A DNA stretch of 64,000 bases. Source: Slackia heliotrinireducens DSM 20476 (GTDB taxonomy: Bacteria > Actinomycetota > Coriobacteriia > Coriobacteriales > Eggerthellaceae). The number at the start of each line of letters is the position of its first letter. Position 1 is the first letter of the stretch. This document shows positions 7,668 to 17,053 of the stretch, piece by piece. The notes under the pieces are model-generated. The model worked only from the letters and a program-made list of their open reading frames with translations. It ran no database searches and was not told where the DNA came from. The position numbers and the translations under genes were made by a program. Where the stretch lies: positions 620,001-684,000 of the forward strand of contig NC_013165.1 of NCBI RefSeq assembly GCF_000023885.1, read 5' to 3'.

Positions 7668-8753
7668 ATGGCCGAACGGATGGCGCTGATCGACCGCGTC
7701 CGTACGCTGATCGACGATCGGTCTATGGTAAGGACGGGCTCGCCAGTGCTGCTTATGGTAAGCGGCGGGTCGGACTCGACGGCTCTGGCCTACGCCGCCG
7801 CCGAGCTGCGCGACGAAGGCCGACTGGGCACGGTGACCATGCTGCACGTGAACCACAAGCTGCGGGGCGAAGCCTCCGACGGCGATGCTGCGTTCACCCG
7901 TAGACTTTCCGCTCACCTGGGCATTCCTCTGTTCGATTGTGAAATCGACGTGCCGGCGCTGCTAGCTAACGGCGGCAATATGGAAGCCACCGCGCGCGAG
8001 GAGCGTTACCGCGCCGTGCGGGAGGCCCTGGAAAGCACCTGTTCACACACGGGGTATGACCTGGAGGACGCCAGCGCGTTCACGGGACACACCGCTGACG
8101 ACAGGGTGGAAAGCTACTTCATGCGGACCATCGTGGGCACGGGACCCGGCGGGTTGCGCGCCATGAGCCACGTCTCGTGGGTCAACGGCTGTCGCATCTG
8201 CAGACCGCTGCTGGAGTGTTCCCGTGATGAGCTGCGGGAATACATTCGCAGCCGTCCGGGTGCCATCGCCGACGAACTGGGCAACCTATGGCGCGAGGAC
8301 GCCACCAACGGCGATACGGACCATTTCCGCTCGTACGTGCGCCATGAGCTGGTGCCGCGTGCCATGGAGCGCAATCCGCAGCTGCTGGCCACGCTGACGC
8401 GCACGATGAACCAGATCGCCGACGAAGACGACATGCTGATCGCCCGCACGAAGGACCTTCTGGTACGTTTCGGAGTGCCGCTGGGGTCGAGCCCCAGAGA
8501 AGGGTTCATCATGTCGCCCGAAATCGGAATGGAGCCGAAGGCCATGCAGCGCCGTGTGGTGTATCGCCTGCTCAGCCTCATGCTGCCTCCTACGGCGCGC
8601 ATCGAATCGGCCAGCGTGGAAGCCTGCGTGGAGGCCATCGGAAACCACGGGTACGTGGCCAACATCCAGGGCGACATCGCCGTCTCCTTCAACAAGCACG
8701 GCCTGCGCCTGGAACCCATGGCGGCCTTCCGAGCCCGTCGCAATCGCGTCTAA
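7668..8753 (+). CDS. tilS: tRNA(Ile)-lysidine synthase
   Basis: A 361-residue PP-loop ATPase that converts C34 of the AUA-decoding tRNA-Ile to lysidine, an essential reaction. The nucleotide-binding loop SGGSDST is at about residues 29-35. HVNHKLRGEAS and the GHTADDRVES motif follow, and then FMRTIVGTGPGGLRAM and RPLLECSRDELREYI, all typical of TilS. The C-terminal substrate-binding domain is shorter than in E. coli. It sits 3 bases after maf. Confidence 0.9.
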   Translation: MAERMALIDRVRTLIDDRSMVRTGSPVLLMVSGGSDSTALAYAAAELRDEGRLGTVTMLHVNHKLRGEASDGDAAFTRRLSAHLGIPLFDCEIDVPALLANGGNMEATAREERYRAVREALESTCSHTGYDLEDASAFTGHTADDRVESYFMRTIVGTGPGGLRAMSHVSWVNGCRICRPLLECSRDELREYIRSRPGAIADELGNLWREDATNGDTDHFRSYVRHELVPRAMERNPQLLATLTRTMNQIADEDDMLIARTKDLLVRFGVPLGSSPREGFIMSPEIGMEPKAMQRRVVYRLLSLMLPPTARIESASVEACVEAIGNHGYVANIQGDIAVSFNKHGLRLEPMAAFRARRNRV

Positions 8754-9091
8754 CCTGGGGCAACGAACGCGGGACATCGGGGACGGAGGGTATTGTCCCT
8801 TCGTTGACACGCGTCGGTGGGACAATGGGGCATCGTAGCCCTTTGTCCCGAAAGACAGGGCGAGGACCGTTTCCCTTTGCCCGGCATTGCGGCAGAATGG
8901 GACAAAAGGGACTGCCCCATTGTCCCAAAGAGCGGGATGAGGGTCGGCCACTTTGCCCGGCATTGCAGCAGCCGTTTCCCCTTGGAACCCCGCATATGAT
9001 ACGTGCATGCTCGCTGGCGGGATGATTTCTCGAATTGCGTCCTGCAATCGGATATGATTGTTGGCGGAATTCGACCGGAAAGAAGCAAAAC
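8754..9091. repeat. Intergenic region with two GGGACAA-type palindromes and a direct repeat
   Basis: No gene is seen. Two degenerate copies of a palindrome occur at 8818-8849 and 8898-8927 (the pattern is TGGGACAA...TTGTCCC(A), and the second copy has GGGACAAAAGGG). They belong to the same family as the perfect copies at 25581-25611 and 57660-57690. A 17-base word CTTTGCCCGGCATTGCx occurs twice (near 8875 and 8951), so a larger unit seems to have been duplicated. Confidence 0.6.
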
Positions 9092-10150
9092 ATGTCTGAG
9101 TCTGAAAACATGCCAATCAAAGTCGGCGATGCCGGTGCGCTCGAGGTGATCGACGAGAACATCGTCAAACTGTGCGCCGACCCGGAAATATACAAGATTA
9201 TCGTTCCCTTCGAGAACTATTCGACCAGCGCGACGAACTGCTATGTGATTCGCGACGCAGGTGAGGTCCTGATTGTGGACACGGGCGCCCCCACCGACGA
9301 AGCGTGCGAGGTGCTCGTCGAAAGCCTGGGCAAACTGGGCGTAGACCCTCACAAGGCGTCGTATTTCCTGACCCACTTCCATCTGGACCACGCTGGCCTG
9401 GTGGACCGCCTGGTCGACCGCAGTATGCCGCTGTACCTGAGCTATGCCGACTTCATCCACATGGTGCGCGCCCGCACGGTTTCGTACCGCAACGAGGTTA
9501 TCGAGCGCATGGGTAAGGAAAACATCGCCGACAGCCACGAGGAATACACCATGCGGTTCGGTGTTGGCCTGGACAGCTTTGACGAACACGGCCGCAACCT
9601 GCACCTGATGGAGGAAGGCGACGTCATCAAGGTGGGCACGCTAGAACTGCAGGTCATGCTCACGGCTGGCCACACGCCGGGCCACTTGTCGCTTTACGAG
9701 CCTAAGAGCCGCAGCCTGTTCTGCGGCGATCACATTCTGTTCGTCATCTCGCCGGGCCTGGCCCTGCGACCCGATTTCGACAACACGTTGGATACCTACA
9801 TCTCCAACCTGCGCCGCGTGCAGGAACTGGCTCCGGTCCGGCTGCTGTACTCACACGGTCGCCTGCGGGGCGACTGGAACGAACGCATCGAGTGGCTGAT
9901 CAAGCACCATCTGGACCGCGTCGAGGAGGCACAAGGCATTATCGAGCGTGCGCCTGGCATGTTCGGCAAGCAGATCATCCAAACCATCAAATGGAACGTG
10001 CCTTACGACAACTGGGAAGACATTCCTGTCATGCAGCGCTGGTGCATCCTGGAGGAAGGCATCGTTTTTCTGGATTATCTGGTCAATCGGGGGAGTATCA
10101 TCCGCGAGGAAGACGAATCGGGTTTGTACCGTTATTATGCATCACATTAG
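9092..10150 (+). CDS. MBL fold metallo-hydrolase
   Basis: A 352-residue metallo-beta-lactamase-fold protein. The zinc motif is THFHLDHAGLV at about residues 94-100 (HxHxDH), followed by TAGHTPGHLSLY and FCGDHILF (further metal histidine and aspartate) and YSHGRL. A C-terminal helical extension of about 90 residues (from WNERIEWLIKHHLDRVEEAQ) resembles the winged helical tail of LACTB2/glyoxalase II-like hydrolases. The substrate is unknown. The start at 9092 has a purine-rich GGAAAGAAG upstream; an in-frame ATG at 9035 has none. Confidence 0.8.
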   Translation: MSESENMPIKVGDAGALEVIDENIVKLCADPEIYKIIVPFENYSTSATNCYVIRDAGEVLIVDTGAPTDEACEVLVESLGKLGVDPHKASYFLTHFHLDHAGLVDRLVDRSMPLYLSYADFIHMVRARTVSYRNEVIERMGKENIADSHEEYTMRFGVGLDSFDEHGRNLHLMEEGDVIKVGTLELQVMLTAGHTPGHLSLYEPKSRSLFCGDHILFVISPGLALRPDFDNTLDTYISNLRRVQELAPVRLLYSHGRLRGDWNERIEWLIKHHLDRVEEAQGIIERAPGMFGKQIIQTIKWNVPYDNWEDIPVMQRWCILEEGIVFLDYLVNRGSIIREEDESGLYRYYASH

Positions 10151-10201
10151 TTTCATGCACCACATTCTTACTGTACGGGCTGTCAACTGAAAAGGGGCAT
10201 T

Positions 10202-10474
10202 ATGAACAAGGCCATCATCACGGTCGTCGGCAAGGACACGGTGGGCATCATCGCACGTGTCTGCACCTATCTCTCCGAGCACCAAGTCAACGTTCTGGAC
10301 ATCTCCCAGACCATCATCGACGGGTTCTTCAACATGATGATGATCGTTGATTACACCAATGCCACTGTCGAATTCGCCACCATGGTCGACGAGATGGAAG
10401 AGCTGGGCGAACAGATCGGCGTGCGCATCCGCTGCCAGCGCGAGGAAATCTTCACGAAGATGCACCGCATTTAG
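10202..10474 (+). CDS. ACT domain protein (UPF0237)
   Basis: A 90-residue stand-alone ACT domain. It begins MNKAIITVVGKDTVGIIARV, with VNVLDISQTIIDGFFNMMMIVD in the second strand-helix unit. ACT domains sense amino acids or other small ligands as dimers. AAGGGGC precedes the ATG. It is followed after 37 bases by the DUF711 gene, a pairing found in many Firmicutes and Actinobacteria, so the ACT protein may be a regulatory subunit for its neighbour. Confidence 0.85.
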   Translation: MNKAIITVVGKDTVGIIARVCTYLSEHQVNVLDISQTIIDGFFNMMMIVDYTNATVEFATMVDEMEELGEQIGVRIRCQREEIFTKMHRI

Positions 10475-10511
10475 ATTTCGCCGCTGACGTGCGAAGATAA
10501 GGAACCGTTAC

Positions 10512-11876
10512 ATGCTGAACATAATGGAGGTCCACGAGACCAACAAGATGATCGAGCAGGAAAAGCTCGACGTCCGCACCATCACGATGGGCATCAGCCT
10601 TCTGGATTGCGAGGGCAGCACCGTCGATGAGCTGTGCGAATCCATCTACAAGAAGATCACCACTTACGCGAAGGACCTGGTCTCCACGGGCCAGGCCATC
10701 GAGCGCGAGTTCGGCATTCCCATTGTGAACAAGCGCATTTCCGTCACGCCCATCTCGCTGGTGGGCGCCCGCGTGTGCAAATGCCCGGAGGACTTCGTCA
10801 AGATCATCCACGCGCTGGACCGTGCCGCATGCGATATGGGTGTGAACTTCCTCGGCGGCTATTCAGCCCTGGTCAGCAAGGCCATGACCCCGGCCGAACG
10901 CATGCTGATCGAGTCGATTCCCCAGGCTCTGGCCGAAACCGAGCGTGTGTGCGCCAGCGTCAACGTGGGCTCCACGAAGACCGGCATCGATATGGATGCC
11001 GTGCGTCTCATGGGCGAGATTGTGAAGAAGACTGCCGAAGCCACCGCCGACCGCGACTCGCTGGGCTGCGCCAAGTTGGTTGTGTTCTGCAACGCGCCTG
11101 ATGACAACCCGTTTATGGCGGGTGCTTTCCATGGTGTGACCGAGGGCGACGTCGTCATCAACGTGGGCGTTTCCGGCCCGGGCGTTGTGAAGAAGGCTCT
11201 GGAAGCCGCCCGTGGCGAGAGCTTCGAGGTGCTGTGCGAAACCATCAAGAAGACCGCGTTCAAAATCACCCGCATCGGCCAGCTGGTCGCCCAAGAGGCG
11301 AGCCGCAGGCTGGGCGTGCCTTTCGGCATCATCGACCTTTCGCTGGCGCCGACCCCTGCCGTGGGCGACTCCGTCGGCGAAATCCTCGAGGAAATCGGCC
11401 TGGAGCAGGTGGGCGCACCCGGCACTACCGCGGCGTTGGCCCTGCTCAACGACCAGGTGAAAAAGGGCGGCATCATGGCGTCCAGCTACGTGGGCGGCCT
11501 GTCTGGCGCGTTCATCCCCGTGTCCGAGGACAAGAACATGATCGACGCCGCCACCGCCGGCGTGCTCACGCTGGAGAAACTCGAGGCCATGACCTGCGTG
11601 TGCTCTGTGGGCCTGGATATGATCGCTGTTCCCGGTGACACGCCTGCGACCACCATCGCCGGCATCATCGCAGATGAGGCCGCCATCGGCATGATCAACC
11701 AGAAGACGACCGCGGTCCGCCTGATTCCCGTTATCGGCAAGGGCGTCGGCGAGGTCGCCGAATTCGGCGGATTGCTCGGCTGGGCTCCCATCATGCCGGT
11801 GAACCCGAAGGGCTGCGAGACTTTCGTCACCCGCGGCGGACGCATCCCGGCGCCGGTCCACAGTTTCAAGAATTAA
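10512..11876 (+). CDS. DUF711 / UPF0210 family (PFL family) protein
   Basis: A 454-residue cytosolic protein of the conserved DUF711 family, whose fold is related to the pyruvate formate-lyase/glycyl-radical barrel but without a clear glycyl-radical site. Conserved stretches are [10 protein letters not shown]-like [41 protein letters not shown] and [17 protein letters not shown]. The C-terminus has [17 protein letters not shown]. The biochemical role is unknown. AAGGA lies upstream of the ATG. It is linked to the ACT gene before it and closed by a hairpin terminator after it. Confidence 0.85.
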   Translation: MLNIMEVHETNKMIEQEKLDVRTITMGISLLDCEGSTVDELCESIYKKITTYAKDLVSTGQAIEREFGIPIVNKRISVTPISLVGARVCKCPEDFVKIIHALDRAACDMGVNFLGGYSALVSKAMTPAERMLIESIPQALAETERVCASVNVGSTKTGIDMDAVRLMGEIVKKTAEATADRDSLGCAKLVVFCNAPDDNPFMAGAFHGVTEGDVVINVGVSGPGVVKKALEAARGESFEVLCETIKKTAFKITRIGQLVAQEASRRLGVPFGIIDLSLAPTPAVGDSVGEILEEIGLEQVGAPGTTAALALLNDQVKKGGIMASSYVGGLSGAFIPVSEDKNMIDAATAGVLTLEKLEAMTCVCSVGLDMIAVPGDTPATTIAGIIADEAAIGMINQKTTAVRLIPVIGKGVGEVAEFGGLLGWAPIMPVNPKGCETFVTRGGRIPAPVHSFKN

Positions 11877-11893
11877 GTTCCGAACACATAGTG

Positions 11894-11930
11894 CGGAGCA
11901 TGTGCGGTTGACGCATGTGCTCCGTTTTTT
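11894..11930 (+). terminator. Intrinsic terminator after DUF711 gene
   Basis: A 13-base stem CGGAGCATGTGCG/CGCATGTGCTCCG with two central mismatches and a 4-5 base loop is followed by T6. It lies within 25 bases of the stop and just before the next gene. Confidence 0.8.
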
Positions 11931-11950
11931 ATTGCGAGAAAGGTTTCAGC

Positions 11951-12811
11951 ATGTCGTTTGTCGAGGTAGAAACGTTGGACGACCCTCGGTTGGACGCCTA
12001 TGCGCGTTTGACCGAGGCGCAGCTGCGCAACAAGCTGGAACCTGAAAAAGGCATCTTCATCGCTGAAAGCCTCAAGGTCATCGACCGGGCACTTGCGGGC
12101 GGTATGGTGCCCCTGTCTGTGCTGATGACGCCCGAGTGGATGGACGCCGCCGCCGACATGCTCGAACGTATCCAGCAGGCGGGGGAGGGCGGCGCCGACG
12201 TACCTATATATGTAGGGCCTGCCGATGAACTGCAGAAACTGACTGGCTTCAAGCTGACTCGGGGTATTCTGTGCGCCATGCGGCGTCCGAAGATGCCGAG
12301 TGCCGAAGACCTGCTTGCCACCTGCAGAAACGGAGGACCGGCCCGTCGGGTGGCGGTGCTGGAAGGCATCGTCGACCACACGAATGTCGGAGCCATTTTC
12401 CGTTCGGCGGCCGCGCTCAACGTGGATGCGGTTTTGGTCACGCCGACGTGTTGCGACCCGCTTTATCGTCGTGCCGTGCGCGTTTCCATGGGTACTGTGT
12501 TTCAGGTGCCATGGACCCGTTTGGGTGAAGATGTGCACGATTGGCCTGGTCAGGGACTTGAACGGCTGCATGCTTTGGGGTTCAAGACGGCTGCCATGGC
12601 CCTGTCCGACGATTCCGTATCCTTGGGAGATCCCACCTTGGCTGCCGAGGAGAAGCTGGCATTGGTATTCGGGACCGAAGGGGACGGGTTGAGTCCTCGC
12701 ACGATTGCGACCTGCGATTATACGGTCCGCATTCCGATGTCGCATGGTGTGGACAGCCTCAATGTGGCTGCCGCCAGCGCTGTGGCGTTCTGGGAACTCT
12801 GCGCACGGTAA
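11951..12811 (+). CDS. TrmH/SpoU family RNA 2'-O-methyltransferase
   Basis: A 286-residue SPOUT methyltransferase. The N-terminal substrate-binding part has KGIFIAESLKVIDRAL. The C-terminal knotted domain has the SpoU motifs in order: DHTNVGAIFRSAAALNVDAV (motif 1, with the Asn and catalytic Arg), LVFGTEGDGLSP (motif 2) and IPMSHGVDSLNVAAASAVAFWE (motif 3). It uses S-adenosylmethionine to methylate rRNA or tRNA ribose; the exact target is not clear. The start at 11951 has an AAAGG site. The upstream ATG at 11915 lies inside the terminator and is unlikely. Confidence 0.85.
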   Translation: MSFVEVETLDDPRLDAYARLTEAQLRNKLEPEKGIFIAESLKVIDRALAGGMVPLSVLMTPEWMDAAADMLERIQQAGEGGADVPIYVGPADELQKLTGFKLTRGILCAMRRPKMPSAEDLLATCRNGGPARRVAVLEGIVDHTNVGAIFRSAAALNVDAVLVTPTCCDPLYRRAVRVSMGTVFQVPWTRLGEDVHDWPGQGLERLHALGFKTAAMALSDDSVSLGDPTLAAEEKLALVFGTEGDGLSPRTIATCDYTVRIPMSHGVDSLNVAAASAVAFWELCAR

Positions 12812-12897
12812 ATAAATCGAAAATCTAGCCGTTGATGCCCAAAGATGACGCGAAAGCAACATTTAGTCTTAGGCACTTAGATTTTCTGAAAAGGCTC

Positions 12898-12925
12898 TTG
12901 CAACTCATCCAACGGGTGCTAGACT
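12898..12925 (+). promoter_or_regulatory. groESL promoter (-35 TTGCAA, -10 TAGACT)
   Basis: TTGCAA at 12898-12903 and TAGACT at 12920-12925 are spaced by 16 bases and lie directly before the CIRCE operator. A vegetative sigma factor with HrcA repression is the expected arrangement. Confidence 0.55.
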
Positions 12926-12934
12926 GTAGCACTG

Positions 12935-12961
12935 TTAGCAGTCGAGCACGTCGAGTGCTAG
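12935..12961. promoter_or_regulatory. CIRCE operator (HrcA binding site)
   Basis: TTAGCAGTC, a 9-base spacer, then GAGTGCTAG matches the CIRCE consensus TTAGCACTC-N9-GAGTGCTAA at all but two positions. It sits at the expected transcription start of groES. HrcA repression released by heat is known for this element. The hrcA gene is not in the window. Confidence 0.9.
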
Positions 12962-13009
12962 CACTCTGAACATTTGGTAATTAAGGTTTTACTAGAAAGG
13001 TGAATCCTC

Positions 13010-13300
13010 ATGAATCTGAAACCTTTGGGAGATCGCGTTATCGTCAAGCGCGACGAAGCTGAAACCGCTACCGCCTCTGGCCTGCTGATTGCTTCTTCGG
13101 CAAAGGAGAAGCCCCAGACCGGCATCATCTTGGCTGTCGGCGAAGGCAAACTGGACAAGGACGGCAAGCTCATTCCTGTTCCTGTGAAGGAAGGCGACCG
13201 CGTTCTGTACGGCAAGTTCGGCGGCTCCGAAATCACCGTTGACGGTGAAGAAGTCCTGATTCTGAGGGCTGACGACCTGTACGCCGTGTACACCGACTAA
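13010..13300 (+). CDS. groES: Co-chaperonin GroES
   Basis: A 96-residue protein that caps the GroEL folding chamber as a heptamer. It starts MNLKPLGDRVIVKRDEAE and ends EEVLILRADDLYAVY, both typical. The mobile loop that binds GroEL is around residues 17-35 (ETATASGLLIASSAKEKPQ). AAAGGTG precedes the ATG. It is preceded by a CIRCE element and followed after 41 bases by groEL. Confidence 0.97.
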   Translation: MNLKPLGDRVIVKRDEAETATASGLLIASSAKEKPQTGIILAVGEGKLDKDGKLIPVPVKEGDRVLYGKFGGSEITVDGEEVLILRADDLYAVYTD

Positions 13301-13326
13301 CTGTTCTTTGGTATCAAGCCGCTTGA

Positions 13327-14973
<1,647 letters not shown>

Positions 14974-14980
14974 TCAAGCC

Positions 14981-15018
14981 CAAAAGAAACGAGCCCCTTC
15001 GGGGGCTCGTTTCTTTTG
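14981..15018 (+). terminator. Strong terminator after groEL
   Basis: A perfect 17-bp stem (14981-14997 with 15002-15018) with a TTCG tetraloop. The A-rich 5' and T-rich 3' ends make it work on either strand. Confidence 0.9.
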
Positions 15019-15031
15019 GAGCGAAGTTGAC

Positions 15032-15140
15032 GCTGCGGGGCGGCACGGCCACCGATATTCTCCCTGCGAGCAGCCCTCACGTACGCCAGTACGCTACGGG
15101 CTGCTCTCGGGGAATCTCGGTGGCCGTGCCGCCCCTCGCT
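15032..15140. repeat. Long inverted repeat with ~45-bp arms
   Basis: The left arm (about 15032-15077, with GGGGCGGCACGGCCACCGA) and the right arm (about 15096-15140, with TCGGTGGCCGTGCCGCCCC) are nearly complementary over their whole length. They are separated by about 18 bases that can themselves fold (CGTACGCCAGTACG). It lies between the groEL terminator and the tandem array, with no gene. It could form a cruciform or a long RNA hairpin. Confidence 0.75.
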
Positions 15141-15168
15141 GTCTCACCATGGGCGTTCCGCAACAAAC

Positions 15169-15425
15169 GGAGACCGTCCCGCCGGGGCGCTGTTGCTTCG
15201 CAAAGCGCGCCCCTTCACTGCCTTGCTCGCGGAGACCGTCCCGCCGGGGCGCTGTTGCTTCGCAAAGCGCGCCCCTTCACTGCCTTGATCGGGGAAGGCC
15301 GTCCCGCCGGGGCGTTGTTTGCCTTCGGCAAAAGCACGCCCCTTTGGTGCCTTGCTCGCGGGGGCCGTCCCGTCGGGGCGCTGTTGCTGCGCAAAGCGCG
15401 CCCCTTCGGCGTCCCGATCGCGGAA
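15169..15425. repeat. Tandem array of about four 62-66 bp hairpin units
   Basis: Units begin near 15174, 15236, 15299 and 15365 with the word CCGTCCCGCCGGGGCG or a close variant. Each unit contains GGGGCGC ... TTGC-TTC-GCAA ... GCGCCCC, so every unit can fold into a hairpin. Units differ at several positions, so this is not a recent slippage product. There are no unique spacers, so it is not a CRISPR array. Open frames across it are low-complexity by-products. Confidence 0.8.
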
Positions 15426-15473
15426 GGATGTTCCGTTCGCAGAGGCTGTTCCGGTGGGGTGGGTTCGCTGAGA

Positions 15474-15527
15474 TGTGTCCCTAGTGGCACAGTTTTGTGT
15501 CAGAAGGACGCGTCCCTAGTGACACAC
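15474..15527. repeat. Degenerate GTGTCAGTAGGGAC-type palindrome
   Basis: Contains GATGTGTCCCTAGTGGCAC and a stem TGTGTCAGAAGGAC/GTCCCTAGTGACACA (15496-15509 with 15512-15526). It belongs to the same family as the perfect palindrome at 25625-25660. It lies 5 bases past the msrAB stop and may serve as its terminator-like end. Confidence 0.55.
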
Positions 15528-15531
15528 GGGG

Positions 15532-16689
15532 CTATTCCCAGCTGTAGGTTTCGCAAAGGGGCATGTATTCGGCGTAGCCTTCGGCTTCCATTTCCTCGTA
15601 CGGTATGAAGCGGAGGGCGGCGCTGTCAATGCAGTAGCGTAGGCCACCTTGGCTTGCAGGCCCGTCGTTGAACACGTGGCCCAGATGGGAGTCGCCGACT
15701 CGGCTGCGCACCTCGGTGCGGTTCAGACCCCAGCTATTATCAGGCACTTCGACGAGAACGTCGGGATCGATGGGCTTTGTAAACGCCGGCCAACCGCAGC
15801 CTGAATTGTATTTGGCAGACGATGCGAACAAGGGCTCGCCGGTCACAATATCGACGTAAAGGCCGGGTGCCGTGTTGTCGTGGTAGTCGTTCTGGAAGGC
15901 GGGCTCGGTACCATTATTCTGGGTCACCTCATACTGCATGTCGGTCAGATTGTCCTGAATCTCATCATCGGACGGACGCGAATACAGGCTGGGATCGACC
16001 TTGATTTCGGAGGGCTGTGTCTCGTCGGCCCCTTCTTCCAGCTCAACCTGGTCAAGCGAGCTGAAGTCGATGTGGCAGTATCCGTCCGGGTTCTTCTGCA
16101 GATAATCCTGGTGGTACTCCTCTGCCAGATAGAAGTTCTCAAGCGGACCGAGCTCCGTTGCCAAGGAGCTTTCGTATTGCTGCTCGACCTCGGCAAACAC
16201 CAACTGGATGGTCTGCAGGTCGGCTTCGTCGACGTAGTACACGCCGGTGCGGTACTGCTCGCCTCGGTCGTTGCCCTGTTCATTCACGCTCAAAGGGTTG
16301 ATGATCATGAAAAACTGCCTGGTCAACGTGGTAAGGCTGATAATCGAGGGGTCGTATTGCACATGCACGGTTTCTGCGAAGTGGGTGTCTCCGTAGCAGA
16401 CCTCCTCGTATGTGGGGTTTTCGGTCGTTCCGTTCGCATATCCCGAGGTCACGTCGTATACGCCAGGTATTCGGGAGAAATATTCCTCGACGCCCCAGAA
16501 GCACCCGCCGGCAAAGTAAATGTCTTTCAGGTTGTTCGTATCTATCTGGGATTTCATAGCTTCTGCCTCCGATTTCTGTTCGCCGGCGCTTTCCTTGGGC
16601 GGCAGGTCCGACGCCGTCGTCGCGCATCCGACCAGAATCGTCACCAATGCGCCCAAAAGAACGATGATGCTGAAAAGGTGCTTGTCCAC
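15532..16689 (-). CDS. msrAB: Lipoprotein methionine sulfoxide reductase MsrA-MsrB fusion
   Basis: A 385-residue bifunctional enzyme that repairs both stereoisomers of methionine sulfoxide in exported proteins. The N-terminal signal peptide ends in a lipobox (ILVGC, about residues 19-23), so it should be anchored outside the membrane. MsrA (about 56-215) has the catalytic [11 protein letters not shown]. MsrB (about 245-380) has SGCGWPAF and the catalytic cysteine in [11 protein letters not shown]. The paired CxxC zinc ligands of many MsrB proteins are absent ([12 protein letters not shown] in place of VxCxxC), so this is a zinc-free type. It starts at GTG with GGAG upstream. In an anaerobe, an exported MsrAB suggests exposure to host oxidants. 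Confidence 0.9.
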   Translation of the reverse strand: MDKHLFSIIVLLGALVTILVGCATTASDLPPKESAGEQKSEAEAMKSQIDTNNLKDIYFAGGCFWGVEEYFSRIPGVYDVTSGYANGTTENPTYEEVCYGDTHFAETVHVQYDPSIISLTTLTRQFFMIINPLSVNEQGNDRGEQYRTGVYYVDEADLQTIQLVFAEVEQQYESSLATELGPLENFYLAEEYHQDYLQKNPDGYCHIDFSSLDQVELEEGADETQPSEIKVDPSLYSRPSDDEIQDNLTDMQYEVTQNNGTEPAFQNDYHDNTAPGLYVDIVTGEPLFASSAKYNSGCGWPAFTKPIDPDVLVEVPDNSWGLNRTEVRSRVGDSHLGHVFNDGPASQGGLRYCIDSAALRFIPYEEMEAEGYAEYMPLCETYSWE

Positions 16690-17003
16690 GCTCAGCTCCG
16701 TTCAATCGTATGTATCCTGGTCAACATTGTAACAAGCTTGGGTTTAGGCATGCGTTGGGGAGGCATCTTGTAAACCTTCGGAGATATTTGCGACAGAAGT
16801 TTTGAACAAAGGCTTTGGGGCAGAAGGCCTACGGCATGAAATGCTTGCGGGTGCTTTGAGGATGAAGGTGCCCACGCGAAGACAACGCACTATGCCCAGG
16901 GCGCGTTGTGGCGAAAGCATCCGCATGAAGTCGCTGGAACATGTCCGGGGCACTATGGGGTGAGGGCGTCAGGGTCGACCGGGTTTGAATGGACTGTAGA
17001 AAC
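16690..17003. other. Intergenic region without recognised content
   Basis: This stretch is about 310 bases between the start of msrAB and the terminator of the PutP-type gene. It should contain the msrAB promoter on the minus strand (a TACAAT-like word lies around 16725-16732). No gene, repeat or RNA was recognised. A 69-codon open frame here has no ribosome site or family features. Confidence 0.4.
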
Positions 17004-17030
17004 AAAAAGGCCGGGCGGAAAACCCGGCCT
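17004..17030 (-). terminator. Intrinsic terminator after PutP-type symporter
   Basis: On the minus strand, AGGCCGGG, a 7-base loop, CCCGGCCT, then T5. It lies 24 bases past the stop at 17054. Confidence 0.9.
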
Positions 17031-17053
17031 AAATGATGGATGGGGTTGTCGGC

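Noticed and set aside
15169-15425. Possible CRISPR array
   Set aside because: The 62-66 bp units are contiguous with no unique spacers, each is itself self-complementary, and no cas gene is near.
15027-15608. A 193-codon plus-strand frame through the repeat arrays
   Set aside because: It translates the tandem hairpin units and inverted repeat, has no ribosome site and overlaps the end of msrAB.
16744-16953. A 69-codon minus-strand frame between msrAB and the PutP-type gene
   Set aside because: No ribosome site, signal or domain, in an otherwise empty spacer.
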